Part shown: one piece after another, positions 19,282 through 28,751 of the stretch | How the letters are laid out: the number at the start of each line of letters is the position of its first letter | Numbering within the stretch: the stretch's first letter is position 1 | Assembly (NCBI GenBank): GCA_963576735.1 | Contig: OY755187.1 | Span: 17,399,018-17,463,017, forward strand | DNA: 64,000 nt | Source of the DNA: Bedellia somnulentella | Taxonomy: Eukaryota; Arthropoda; Insecta; Lepidoptera; Bedelliidae | Reading direction: 5' to 3' | Position numbers and translations under genes: made by a program | The notes under the pieces: generated by a model | Databases searched by the model: none | Told to the model about the DNA's origin: nothing | What the model saw: only the letters and a program-made list of their open reading frames with translations

Positions 19282-20229
19282 ATCATCATATAATATTCAT
19301 CATATATATATATATAAATAAATATATATGATGAAATTTATATATATATGTATAAATTTCATCTTCGCAATATTCATTAACTTTACTATATTTCGTTTAT
19401 TTTTTATAGCATTCTCTCTTTTATTTTTATCATATATTTAAAATAGCTTTGGACAACCATACTTCCATCTCAAGTCTTTTATTTTTTTATTTATATTTCA
19501 TTTCTTATCAAGGTACACAAACATATTTATTGGGTCGGCCGCCCTTTTACACATTTATTATTCATTTATTTAACTTCATCTCAAGGTACAAATATTTTTT
19601 TATTACATTACATTGGCATTTATATACTTATTCTACAGTCTCTCTCTTTTAACATTCTTTAGGTGTCCAATTTTCTTCACGAAGGGTATTCAACCTCGTC
19701 ATGATCAGATAAAGGATTCAGAGATCTGCTTTGTACCTTGGTGTACCTTGTATGACTTTATATACTACTTTCAAACACCTTCCGTTATTCTTACATTCCA
19801 TATTTAGTTATCAATTGGTAAACAATCGAAATAACATTTGAGTCATCAACTCAAATGAACATCAAAAACTTATCAATTGAAACTATCATACTACATACTG
19901 CGTTTCATAACTTTCAAATCCATCATACTAATTTTGGCTACATTCCATTTCCTTTTTTAATCATAACAATCGTATCACGTTACTATCTCAATCATACCAC
20001 ACACATTGATGATATACAATTCTTCACTCCATATATGTATACGAGACGCTCTGCTCTCATCTTCCATTGCCATAACATAAAATGCGTGAAATCAGCTTAG
20101 TAACAAACTATTCTATAAACAACTATATCTGACTACACTTCATTTACTTCATATTCTTAATTTAATTTTTTTTTTACCTTTTTCCTAATAATCATCTTTA
20201 AATTATCAAATTCACCTTTTATTATTACA
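19038..20229. other. AT-rich spacer with a palindromic (AT)n block
   Basis: 19226-19345 is an (AT)n microsatellite broken by ATGATGAAAT motifs in both orientations, so it can fold on itself. The remainder is pyrimidine-rich on the plus strand and has short chance frames only. I see no gene. Confidence 0.5.
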
Positions 20230-20420
20230 CTAGCTTTTTGCCCGCGACTTCGTCCGCGTGGACTTCATTTTTTGCATCCGGTTTACATTCAAAATACCAA
20301 AACACTATCTTAACTTCTATTTTTTATATACATTTATATTCCCGCGGGCGTTGTAAAGGATATAAAGGACATTGACCCTTTTTAAGTTATTGTTGGGCGA
20401 TGAAGTTGGTGAGCCATCAC
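20230..20420 (-). mobile_element. Helitron 3' end
   Basis: Plus strand A followed by CTAGCTTTTTGCCCGCGACTTCGTCCGCG; on the minus strand this is a GC-rich hairpin followed by a short spacer and CTAG, then T. Same type as the end at 33596. The inner border is not visible and no coding sequence is attached. Confidence 0.55.
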
Positions 20421-20463
20421 TAAAATCTTTATTTAACTACCTTTTCCTAATCTATTTCCAAAA

Positions 20464-22046
20464 GTGGATTACTGGATTTCTCGCGTGCCTTCGAATGTAT
20501 GAATAGAACATTAATACTATCCAAACTAGCCTATTATGGATTTAATCCCGACGCTATTAAATGGTTCGATAGTTACCTGCAATCACGATCCCAAATAGTG
20601 GAGCTACATGACCACAGTGGCAATACAAAATATTCTAAGAACTGTCCAGTTACCAGAGGAGCCCCCCAGGGATCGAACCTAGCTCCAATCCTATTTATTC
20701 TTTATACCGCTGACATTATAAAAAGTATTAAACATTGCCATTATCAAATATTTGCTGACGATTTACAATTATATATATCAATGACTCCGAATGAAACAGA
20801 AAACGCGATACAACATCTAAACTTAGATCTTAAAAGTATCGAGGAATGGTCTATGAAAAATTCTCTAGTGCTCAATCCATTAAAAACAAAATACATGATA
20901 ATAGGAAGTAAACATCAGCAGCGTGAGATGGAACGTCATAACTTTGCGGTTAAAATTGGAAACACGCAAATCGAGAAAGTGAATGAGGGGCGTAGTTTGG
21001 GTTTGATGTTTGATTCAGACTTAACCTTTGAAAATCATGTGATAAACACTGTAAAAAATTGTTTTTATAGACTTAAAGTGTTGTACAAAATACGACCCTA
21101 TTTAAAAACTGACATCCGTATTAGACTCTGTGAATCCCTCATCCTTAGCAAACTAAACTATGGAGATGTGGTATACGGTCCATGCCTATTGGCTCGCTCT
21201 AGGAAACTGTTACAACGAGTACAGAATGCATGTGCGCGATATTGTTTCGACATACCACCCAGAACCCATGTTTCACCCTACTTGAAAACTAACGATATGT
21301 TGAATCTCGAGACAAGAAGAAAGCTCCATCTAGCCACACTTCTCTTTGGTGTTATAAAAACTCAATATCCCAAATACTTATTTGAGAAACTAATATGGTC
21401 CCGGACAGTGTCACAGTACCATACGCGCGGACACTCATACCTACTGGTAACGCCGAAACATCGTACCACAGCCTTCCGGGGAAGCTTTAGATACGCGGCT
21501 TCGAAATGCTGGAACGACTTGCCCCCACCCCTAAAAGATCTTAGCAGTACAGCGACATTTAAATACCACGTTAAAAACTTTACAATACATAAATTATCTT
21601 TAGCTGCCAAATAAGCACATATATTTTCCCTATATTTTTTGTCCCCATTATATTAATATGTTTTATTGACTTAATGTTCATTGTATTTTTTATATATTAT
21701 TATTTTTATATTTCTAGTATATCATTATTTACTATATATTTTTTATTAGTATTTCTTCATTTATTTCATTGCTGGGTGTTAATGCTATAACGAGTGCTTC
21801 TTTTATTATTGTTTTTTCATTTTTAAATTAGTAGGTGTCGGCTGAAAACCAGCGTGTCTTGGAATGGTCTGTGTACCGTTTCAGACACACATGCTGAGCC
21901 GATAACCATTTTGGCAATAGGTTACTTGTTTCTTAACTTTTGTATTTTTTGTTTTCAATGTGTTTTTACTGTGTGTTGTTTTTTTTATTACCAATTTGCC
22001 AAATAAATGTCTTTTACTTACTTACTTTTACTTACTTACTTACTTT
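20464..22046 (+). mobile_element. 5'-truncated CR1-type LINE copy
   Basis: Begins inside the reverse transcriptase (LLDFSRAFECMN) and runs through an open C-terminal region, a ~390-bp 3' UTR ending GCCAAATAAATG, and a (CTTA)n tail at about 22010-22046. Such 5' truncation plus short-repeat tail is the hallmark of CR1 retrotransposition. Confidence 0.85.
20499..21614 (+). CDS. CR1-type reverse transcriptase, C-terminal 371 codons
   Basis: Open frame with TRGAPQGSNLAPILFILY, CHYQIFADDLQLYISM (the FADD catalytic motif), NPLKTKYMIIG, SLGLMFDSDLTFENHV, LILSKLNYGDVVYGP and a C-terminal end FRYAASKCWNDLPPPLK. The finger part and the endonuclease are missing because the LINE insertion is truncated; the ATG is internal. 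No stops or shifts, so the copy is young or was so recently. It is a different CR1 family from the one at 13142-17905. Confidence 0.85.
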   Translation: MNRTLILSKLAYYGFNPDAIKWFDSYLQSRSQIVELHDHSGNTKYSKNCPVTRGAPQGSNLAPILFILYTADIIKSIKHCHYQIFADDLQLYISMTPNETENAIQHLNLDLKSIEEWSMKNSLVLNPLKTKYMIIGSKHQQREMERHNFAVKIGNTQIEKVNEGRSLGLMFDSDLTFENHVINTVKNCFYRLKVLYKIRPYLKTDIRIRLCESLILSKLNYGDVVYGPCLLARSRKLLQRVQNACARYCFDIPPRTHVSPYLKTNDMLNLETRRKLHLATLLFGVIKTQYPKYLFEKLIWSRTVSQYHTRGHSYLLVTPKHRTTAFRGSFRYAASKCWNDLPPPLKDLSSTATFKYHVKNFTIHKLSLAAK

Positions 22047-22364
22047 AATATATGAGTAGTTAATATTACATTACAGTATTTATATTTAATTAAATCAACT
22101 TCTTTTTGTCATACAGTTGAAATAATGTAAAAACTATTAATATTTTAAACATGCAATTTGGACAACAAAGTCTAACAACAAAATAATAAAAAATATTGAA
22201 CATAAAAGAATGGCACATGAAATGACCAATTTAATTTTGACCTAAATAATGTAATATGAAAATATGAAATCTGTAATGAGTTGACATTACTGAGAACCTA
22301 ACATCGAGTAGCATGGAAACTGCAAAAAAACAAAATTGTAAATTGCGCAAACATGACTTGTATA
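22047..22364. other. AT-rich spacer
   Basis: Nothing recognisable. It ends at the TIR of the MITE starting at 22365. Confidence 0.4.
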
Positions 22365-22744
22365 TCGTCTGCTTGCTGGTAAAATGTAGTTAATACATAT
22401 TTTGTTAAACGGAGATACAGGGTTTTCAAAGTTTAAGTATTTTTTTTACTAACATCTAAATAAGATTTTGCAGAAATTTATTTAATAAATTATTGGAAAT
22501 TTAACGTTCTTATTTGCGGTAGCATATTAGAGGCCATTTTCTTATAATTATTGTGGAAAAAATATATTATTTTTAGCATGGGTGTGCACTTATCATATTT
22601 GACGTGTAATTGAGAAATGACCTGTAATTAACAGTCCTATCATTTATTGCGTTTTTCCAGTAGAAAGAGCGTCAAAAAATACATATAAATGCATTATTAA
22701 CTATTTTTTTGTAAAAAACGCATTTACTATATTTTACCAGTAAG

Positions 22745-22902
22745 TGTTAGTAAATAAGAACGCATCCATTTATATTTGCCAACTGGCAACATTGTATTAT
22801 TGTCTAATGGCTACACTGTACTGTGAAGTGAAGTTGCATTAAATACTGTTGCGTGTAATGGTTGTCTAATTTATCTTATTATCAACCCTAAATATATCAA
22901 CA
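22745..22902 (+). mobile_element. 5' LTR of copia element
   Basis: 158 bp, TGTTAGTAAATAAG...ATATCAACA, TG...CA ends. By eye it is identical to the LTR at 26907-27064. Target duplication GTAAG at 22740-22744 and 27065-27069. It should contain the Pol II promoter and poly(A) signal of the element. Confidence 0.97.
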
Positions 22903-22914
22903 TGGTAGCAGAGC
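22903..22914 (+). other. Primer-binding site (initiator tRNA-Met 3' end)
   Basis: TGGTAGCAGAGC follows the LTR with no gap. It is complementary to the 3' end of insect initiator tRNA-Met including CCA, as I recall that tRNA. Minus-strand DNA would start here. Confidence 0.75.
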
Positions 22915-23058
22915 GTGGTTGGTTGGAATAATAAGAAGTAAAAACACAGTGAGAATTGGAAAAACAAGAAAACGGATGCAAAGTTGCATATTTTTGAGTT
23001 GCAACATAACCTCGTGGCGGCGTGCTCAGTCTACTCCTTTGTCGAAAATACGTTAAAA

Positions 23059-26000
23059 ATGACCAGTATGGGCCAAGGTTCATTCCACATCGACAGACTA
23101 GTCGGAAGAGAAAATTATGCAACTTGGAAATTTGCTGTGGAAGCGTATTTCAAGCTTGATGACTTGTGGAGTTGTGTTGAAGGAACCAACAACGACGTCA
23201 TAAAGGAAATAAAGGCGAAGTCTAAACTTATTTTGCTGCTGGATCCGACTAATTACGTACATGTACAGAACGCAAATACATGTAAAGAAGTCTGGGACTG
23301 CCTACAACAAGCTTTTGATGACAGCGGTTTGTACAGAAAAGTTGCGTTGTTGAGAGATCTCATCACTACTACGTTAGACAGTTCTCGTAATGTGGATGAC
23401 TATGTGACCAAGATAATGTCGACCGCTCATAAGCTAAGGAACATTAAATTTGACATTAACGATGAATGGCTTGGAACGCTGATGTTAGCCGGCTTACCAG
23501 AAATTTATAAGCCGATGATTATGGGATTAGAGAGCTCAGGGATTAAGATCAGCGCAGACTCCATTAAAACAAAGCTCCTGCAGGAAGTTCAATGCTCAGA
23601 CAATACAGCATTCTTCACAAGGAAGACAACCGTTTCTGAGAACCACAGTATGAGAAAGGGCTACAATCCAAAAGGGCCCCGATGTTACAATTGCAACAAG
23701 CACGGACATTTTGCTAAGAACTGTCGTGCTCCGAAGAAGAAACCAGTAGAGAAAGCAGAAGGAAATAAGAGTTTCATTGCAGCATTATCAGCATGTTCAC
23801 AGACAATGAATCCGGACCTTTGGTATGTGGACTCAGGTGCTTCCATGCACATGACAAATAGATGTGACTGGATGTATGATGTTACAAGCCCACCGATACC
23901 CACCATAACAGTTGCCAGTAAGACACCACTACCTGTGCAAAATATGGGAAAGGTTAATTTGTTGCTAAATGGTGATGAACAAAGAAAAATACAGGTGAGA
24001 GAAGTTTTGTATATACCCAAACTTGCTGCCAATCTCTTATCAGTAAGTGCTATGGTGAAAAATGGCTGTAAGGTTAATTTCAGCGATGAATATTGTGATA
24101 TTTATGATAAAAATAATAAATTCCTCTGCTCAGCCACACTAGTAAATAATTTGTATCAGTTAAACACTCACAGAGAAGTCTTATCTAACCTAACATGGTC
24201 AAATAACTTAAATGATGTTGTCCTATGGCATAGAAGAATGGGACACCTGAATTTTTCAGATGTTAGCAAGTTGCCAGAATGTGCAGAGGGAGTCACTCTG
24301 TTACCAGACAAAAGCAAAGGACCTTTCACATGCACCACTTGTCTCGAAGGTAAACAAAGTAGACTGCCATTCAATAACATTGGCATCAGAGCTTCACACC
24401 CACTGCAGCTTATCCACACAGACTTATGTGGACCAATGGAACAGACATCACTGGGAGGTATGAAGTATTTCATTACTTTCATAGATGACTATACAAGAAG
24501 AGTTCATGTATATTTTTTGAAAGACAAACTGAGTGTGCTAGATGTGTTTAAAGACTATAAAAGTAAAGTAGAGAATGAACTTGGTTCTAGAATTAAAAAT
24601 ATTAGATCAGATAATGGGAAGGAATATTGTAACAGAGCGTTTCATGGTTTTCTGAGTAAGCATGGCATTCAACATCAAACCAGTACCCCATATTCACCAG
24701 AACAGAATGGCCTAGCTGAGAGGATGAATAGGACATTGGTAGAAAGAGCTAGGTGTATGTTGTTTGATGCTCATTTTACTAAAGAATTTTGGGCAGAGGC
24801 ACTAGCTACAGCAGCCTATATTGTCAATAGATCACCCACTAGATCACTTGATGGCAAAACCCCATTAGAGATGTGGTCAGGCAAGAAACCAAATTTATCA
24901 AATATAAAAATTTTTGGCTCTCAAGTGATGGCTCAAGTACCCAAAGAAAAACGTCAGAAATGGGATTCTAAGTCTAGAAAACTTTTATTTGTTGGTTATT
25001 GTGAATCAAGCAAGGGATATCGCCTGCTTGACCCTGTCACAAATAAAATCATTAAGAGTAGAGATGTAGTGTTTTTAGAAAATGTTCAAAGATTTGAGCA
25101 TAATGTGTACTTACCTTGCTCACCTTACAGTGACCCTGAAATACAGTTACCTGAAGAAACCTGCAAAAGGGAATCGCAAACAAGCACAAATCAGTCTTCA
25201 AGTGATGAGTATCAGTCAGGAGGAGATGATGATCCATCCTACGAGCCAGATAAGACCTTGGACGACTCAATCCCAGTATGTAATATAAACTTACGTCCAC
25301 GCAGAGCTCCCCAGCATATAGAAGAGGATGATCATGATGTGAGTTACTTTTGTTCCACACTTAATTTGAGTGATCCTGTAACTGTTCATGAAGCTCTTTC
25401 ATCTACACATGCTGACCAGTGGAAGAAAGCCATGCAGGAGGAATATGACTCCTTAATTAAGAATAATACTTGGTCACTAGTAGATTTACCGTCAGATAAG
25501 AGAACTTTACCATCTAAATGGGTGTTTAAAAGTAAAACAAATGAAAAGGGGGAGATTGTTCGTTTTAAAGCAAGATTAGTCATCAAAGGGTGTGCACAGA
25601 GAAAAGGAAATGATTATGATGAAGTCTATGCTCCAGTGGTAAGATATACCTCAGTCCGATTCTTACTTGCTCTAGCTGCTAAATACGACCTAGAAATGAT
25701 TCAGATGGATGCTATAAGCGCATTTCTACAGGGCGACATAGACACCGAAATCTACATGTCACAACCAGAGTGTTACGAACAGAATGGTCAGGTATGTCAC
25801 CTACATAAATCTATTTATGGGCTCAAGCAGGCTAGCCGTCAGTGGAACCTGAAATTGAATAATGTGCTACTTAAAATTGGATTGATACGATCAAAAATAG
25901 ATCCATGCATATATTATCTTGTAAACGGATCAATAATGTTTTTTATTGCAGTTTGGGTCGATGACTTTATGATTTTTACAAATTCTATAAAAAAGGCAAC

Positions 26001-26919
26001 AGATATTAAGGAAAAGTTAAAAGAGGAATTCTGCATGAAAGATCTGGGTGAGTTACAGCAATGTATTGGCATAAATATTAATAGAAATCGTGAGGCTGGT
26101 GAAATTATATTAGACCAAGAAAAATACATAAATCTAGTGTTAGAACGCTTTGGAATGTCGGAATGCAAGTCGGTTCGCACTCCAATAGAGGTAAATTCAA
26201 AATTTGATAAGAAACCTAAGGATGAAGATAGCAATTTTCCATACATGGAAGCGGTGGGTTGTCTGATATATCTGGCACAAGTAACAAGACCGGATATCAC
26301 TTATGCAGTGAATAAATTGAGTCAGTACTGTAATGATCCAGGGATACAACATTGGCTTGGAGTAAAGAGGGTATTGAGGTACCTACAAGGAACTAAAAAC
26401 TTTAAATTAACTTATAAGAGAGAAGACTCCAAAGAAATAACTGGGTATTGTGATGCAGACTGGGCCGGCGACTCACAGGATAGAAGATCATGCACCGGGT
26501 ATGTTTTTATATTTCAAAATGCTTGCATATCTTGGAATTCCTGTAAACAACAGACAGTGGCACTTTCTACAGCAGAGGCTGAATATATGGCGATGGCTTC
26601 GGCGACCCAGGAGGCCCTGTGGCTTAGACAACTACAAGCTGAACTTGGTCAAGGTGTGGACAGTGCGTTAACTATCTATAGTGATAACCAAAGTGCATTA
26701 AGACTAGCGTCAACTGACTGTTATAAACCTAAGACTAAACATATAGACATAAGGTTGCATTTTCTCAGAGAAAATATTGTTAATTCTAAAGTTATTTTTT
26801 TGTTTATAAATGGTTGTAAAATGATAGCTGACAATTTAACTAAGGGTGTTACTTTTGAAAAACATCTGTACTGTATTTCTAAAATGGGATTGCGTTCTAG
26901 AGGGAGTGTTAGTAAATAA
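23059..26919 (+). CDS. Intact copia Gag-Pol polyprotein
   Basis: One open frame of about 1286 codons from ATG 23059 (MTSMGQGSFHIDRLVGRENY); an in-frame ATG at 22984 adds 25 residues not typical of copia. Domains in order: Gag with a UBN2-like part (residues 10-200), CCHC knuckle 209-222 (CYNCNKHGHFAKNC), aspartic protease WYVDSGAS (D258), integrase zinc domain from H391, integrase core D455, D518, E554 (DD35E), reverse transcriptase with RFKARLVIKG and WVDDFMIF (D968, D969), RNase H with CDADWAGD, STAEAEYMA and SDNQSAL. All key residues are present. Gag and Pol share one frame, as in Drosophila copia. The stop codon lies inside the 3' LTR, 13 bases past its start. The frame, LTR identity and clean target duplication suggest a competent, recent insertion. 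Confidence 0.97.
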   Translation: MTSMGQGSFHIDRLVGRENYATWKFAVEAYFKLDDLWSCVEGTNNDVIKEIKAKSKLILLLDPTNYVHVQNANTCKEVWDCLQQAFDDSGLYRKVALLRDLITTTLDSSRNVDDYVTKIMSTAHKLRNIKFDINDEWLGTLMLAGLPEIYKPMIMGLESSGIKISADSIKTKLLQEVQCSDNTAFFTRKTTVSENHSMRKGYNPKGPRCYNCNKHGHFAKNCRAPKKKPVEKAEGNKSFIAALSACSQTMNPDLWYVDSGASMHMTNRCDWMYDVTSPPIPTITVASKTPLPVQNMGKVNLLLNGDEQRKIQVREVLYIPKLAANLLSVSAMVKNGCKVNFSDEYCDIYDKNNKFLCSATLVNNLYQLNTHREVLSNLTWSNNLNDVVLWHRRMGHLNFSDVSKLPECAEGVTLLPDKSKGPFTCTTCLEGKQSRLPFNNIGIRASHPLQLIHTDLCGPMEQTSLGGMKYFITFIDDYTRRVHVYFLKDKLSVLDVFKDYKSKVENELGSRIKNIRSDNGKEYCNRAFHGFLSKHGIQHQTSTPYSPEQNGLAERMNRTLVERARCMLFDAHFTKEFWAEALATAAYIVNRSPTRSLDGKTPLEMWSGKKPNLSNIKIFGSQVMAQVPKEKRQKWDSKSRKLLFVGYCESSKGYRLLDPVTNKIIKSRDVVFLENVQRFEHNVYLPCSPYSDPEIQLPEETCKRESQTSTNQSSSDEYQSGGDDDPSYEPDKTLDDSIPVCNINLRPRRAPQHIEEDDHDVSYFCSTLNLSDPVTVHEALSSTHADQWKKAMQEEYDSLIKNNTWSLVDLPSDKRTLPSKWVFKSKTNEKGEIVRFKARLVIKGCAQRKGNDYDEVYAPVVRYTSVRFLLALAAKYDLEMIQMDAISAFLQGDIDTEIYMSQPECYEQNGQVCHLHKSIYGLKQASRQWNLKLNNVLLKIGLIRSKIDPCIYYLVNGSIMFFIAVWVDDFMIFTNSIKKATDIKEKLKEEFCMKDLGELQQCIGININRNREAGEIILDQEKYINLVLERFGMSECKSVRTPIEVNSKFDKKPKDEDSNFPYMEAVGCLIYLAQVTRPDITYAVNKLSQYCNDPGIQHWLGVKRVLRYLQGTKNFKLTYKREDSKEITGYCDADWAGDSQDRRSCTGYVFIFQNACISWNSCKQQTVALSTAEAEYMAMASATQEALWLRQLQAELGQGVDSALTIYSDNQSALRLASTDCYKPKTKHIDIRLHFLRENIVNSKVIFLFINGCKMIADNLTKGVTFEKHLYCISKMGLRSRGSVSK

Positions 26920-27064
26920 GAACGCATCCATTTATATTTGCCAACTGGCAACATTGTATTATTGTCTAATGGCTACACTGTACTGTGAAGTGAAGTTGCA
27001 TTAAATACTGTTGCGTGTAATGGTTGTCTAATTTATCTTATTATCAACCCTAAATATATCAACA
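26907..27064 (+). mobile_element. 3' LTR of copia element
   Basis: 158 bp, identical to the 5' LTR. The purine-rich GAGGGAG just before TGTTAG serves as polypurine tract. The Gag-Pol stop codon (26917-26919) is in the LTR. Confidence 0.97.
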
Positions 27065-27078
27065 GTAAGCAGACGATA

Positions 27079-27660
27079 TTATTTAAATACATACTATTAC
27101 TATTTTTACACGTCAACATGTGTATTGTTTCATTAAATAATAAATTACCCAATTACTCAATACCGTATGTATATTTTTATATATTAAAATCATTTTATGC
27201 TGTAATGAAAAAACACGTGAGACATATGACAGACTAACTATATCGTTTTATAGGCACAATAATCAGAATCACTATCTTTTTCACGATTAATTGTTATATT
27301 CACAAAGTCACTTGCAGAAATATCTTCAATCTTAGACTTTATTGTAGGTAATGTGGATAATCACGTCTTCCAAACGTAGCGCCTCAGCTTTACTATTTTT
27401 TAATGTAAGGAATTGGAAGTGTCCAGGAATTCTTTGTGCTACACTTATTATATAATTTTCTCTTTAAACTTGGTCATGATATGTATCTCGGGGTTTATTT
27501 ATCTCTTTAAATTTTGCCCTTTTGCGGTTGTTTTCTTTTGCTATTATCAAAGTGTTCCTTGCATATATTTTCTCACATATTTCCACTAATAACTCTGCAC
27601 TTTATTTAACACATATTGTATATACTCGTGCGCAGCGCAGCCGTGTGGCCGCACTGGCAG
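27079..27660. other. Spacer, nothing recognised
   Basis: AT-rich; only short frames. The first part flanks the MITE. The minus strand at 27240-27460 has a faint coding look (few stops) but I cannot link it to a family. Confidence 0.35.
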
Positions 27661-27763
27661 GGTCGCCATGAAATGGATGTAATTGATAGACGTGTGCAGT
27701 GTTTGAATATATGTTTATTACTGACTCAAGACTTAGGACTAACATACAATATATGGAGGGAAT
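27661..27763 (+). repeat. Second copy of the ~95-bp repeat
   Basis: Matches 18941-19037 (GATAGACGTGTGCAGTGTTT and neighbours) and leads directly into LINE reverse transcriptase sequence. Confidence 0.7.
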
Positions 27764-28146
27764 ATGTGTGCGTACAACACTACATTATCGTCCAATTGCA
27801 TTGTCATCAGTGCTTCTTAAAGTCACATCTGATCAAGAATCGTGTGGAATGGTTTGTAGAAAACCAAGGGCTTATTGCTAAATCTCAATTTGGCTTTCGC
27901 AAAGGTATGAGTACAATGGATAACTTGAGCATTATAATAACTGATATCCGTTCTTCGTAAGCTAAAAAGGAATATGTAGTGGCTGTTTTTCTTGACATTC
28001 TTTGAGCCTATGATAATGTTTTGCTCCCATTGCTCAGACAAATTTTACTTGATTTGAATGTGCCTGTGAAGTTAACACATTTTATATTTAACCTCCAAAC
28101 TTTAAAATCTATTAGCATTCGCTCTCAATACTCTTCATCTTCTTAG
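27764..28146 (+). pseudogene. LINE reverse transcriptase fragment (R1/LOA/I-like)
   Basis: Frames give HYRPIALSSVLLK, then NRVEWFVENQGLIAKSQFGF, RKGMSTMDNLSIIITDIRSS, a stop at about 27958, then AVFLDI and AYDNVLLPLLRQILLDLNVP. These are the finger and palm-start motifs of a non-LTR reverse transcriptase. It stops before the catalytic YADD. At least two stops. Clade is inferred from general likeness. Confidence 0.65.
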
Positions 28147-28154
28147 TTCAGCTC

Positions 28155-28487
28155 TTGACTTGGCGGAGCGGGCGCGTCTCTTGGCTTGCTGTGAGCCAGA
28201 TTCTGGGCATCGGTTGAGAGCATTACCATCGAGCAACCTCGGCACATTGCTAGACAGAGGCTCCTTTTCTCTAGCTATGGGTCTGCGATTGGGCAACAAA
28301 ATAAATGAAAGACATCGCTGCCGCTGTGGAGTATTTGTCGATCAGTTGGGGCACCATGAATTATCATGTCGTCGTAGTGCTGGTCGCATACCTCGCCATG
28401 CTGCAATCAATGATATTATCAGACGGGCCCTTACCACTGTCAACATACCAGCAATCCTGGAGCCATCAGGTTTGCTGCGGGACGATG
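28155..28487 (+). pseudogene. Retroelement C-terminal zinc/endonuclease-like domain, first part
   Basis: The frame reads RLLACCEPDSGHRLRALPSS, AMGLRLGNKI, then a C-x-C ... H-x3-C pattern (RCRCGVFVDQLGHHELSC), RHAAINDIIRRAL and LEPSGLLRDD. The second part, after the Transib, starts [11 protein letters not shown] cysteine-histidine knuckle followed by E...RPD and a later WD.TC is what one expects of a restriction-like (PD-(D/E)XK) endonuclease of the kind carried by R2-type retroelements, but the exact family is not recognised. It is interrupted at 28487 by the Transib. Confidence 0.5.
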
Positions 28488-28524
28488 CACAGTGATTCGC
28501 GTAGAACAAGCTAGGTGGACAAAA
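28488..28524 (+). repeat. Left Transib TIR with RSS-like layout
   Basis: Heptamer CACAGTG (the consensus V(D)J heptamer), 24-nt spacer, then ACAAAAGTC, which agrees with the consensus nonamer ACAAAAACC at 7 of 9 bases. The transposase binds and cleaves next to the heptamer. Confidence 0.85.
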
Positions 28525-28751
28525 GTCATTGTCCAATTTCCTGGAATTGATCGTTTTATGTTGTCAAGAACAACCCTATTATCTCATTTCCAAGAATTGA
28601 TTGTGCAAAGTCCCGTTATGGCTTGCTAATGAGGTGTTAAAGGGTAAGTAATGATGATTATTACTAATTTGTAATCGTCTCAGTTGCAATTTTGCCACAC
28701 ATTCGACAACACCTCATGACTTGTGCAGTAAACGAATCAGTGTTTTGTGCT

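Larger units (their letters stand above)
22365..27076. mobile_element. MITE with ~20-bp TIRs, split by the copia insertion
   Basis: TCGTCTGCTTGCTGGTAAAA at 22365 is repeated inverted as TTTTACCAGTAAGCAGACGA, whose two halves lie at about 22732-22744 and 27065-27076. TA flanks both outer ends (22363-22364 and 27077-27078), consistent with a TA target. Without copia and its duplicated GTAAG, the MITE is about 387 bp, with no coding sequence. Assignment to a superfamily (Tc1/mariner-like by the TA) is tentative. Confidence 0.6.

Noticed and set aside
19226..19345. Origin or regulatory palindrome
   Set aside because: It is an (AT)n microsatellite with short interruptions; self-pairing follows from composition.
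23685..26954. Several 60-130-codon minus-strand frames
   Set aside because: Shadows of the intact copia polyprotein.
27240..27460. Possible minus-strand gene scrap
   Set aside because: Few stops but no recognisable motif, start or splice signal.
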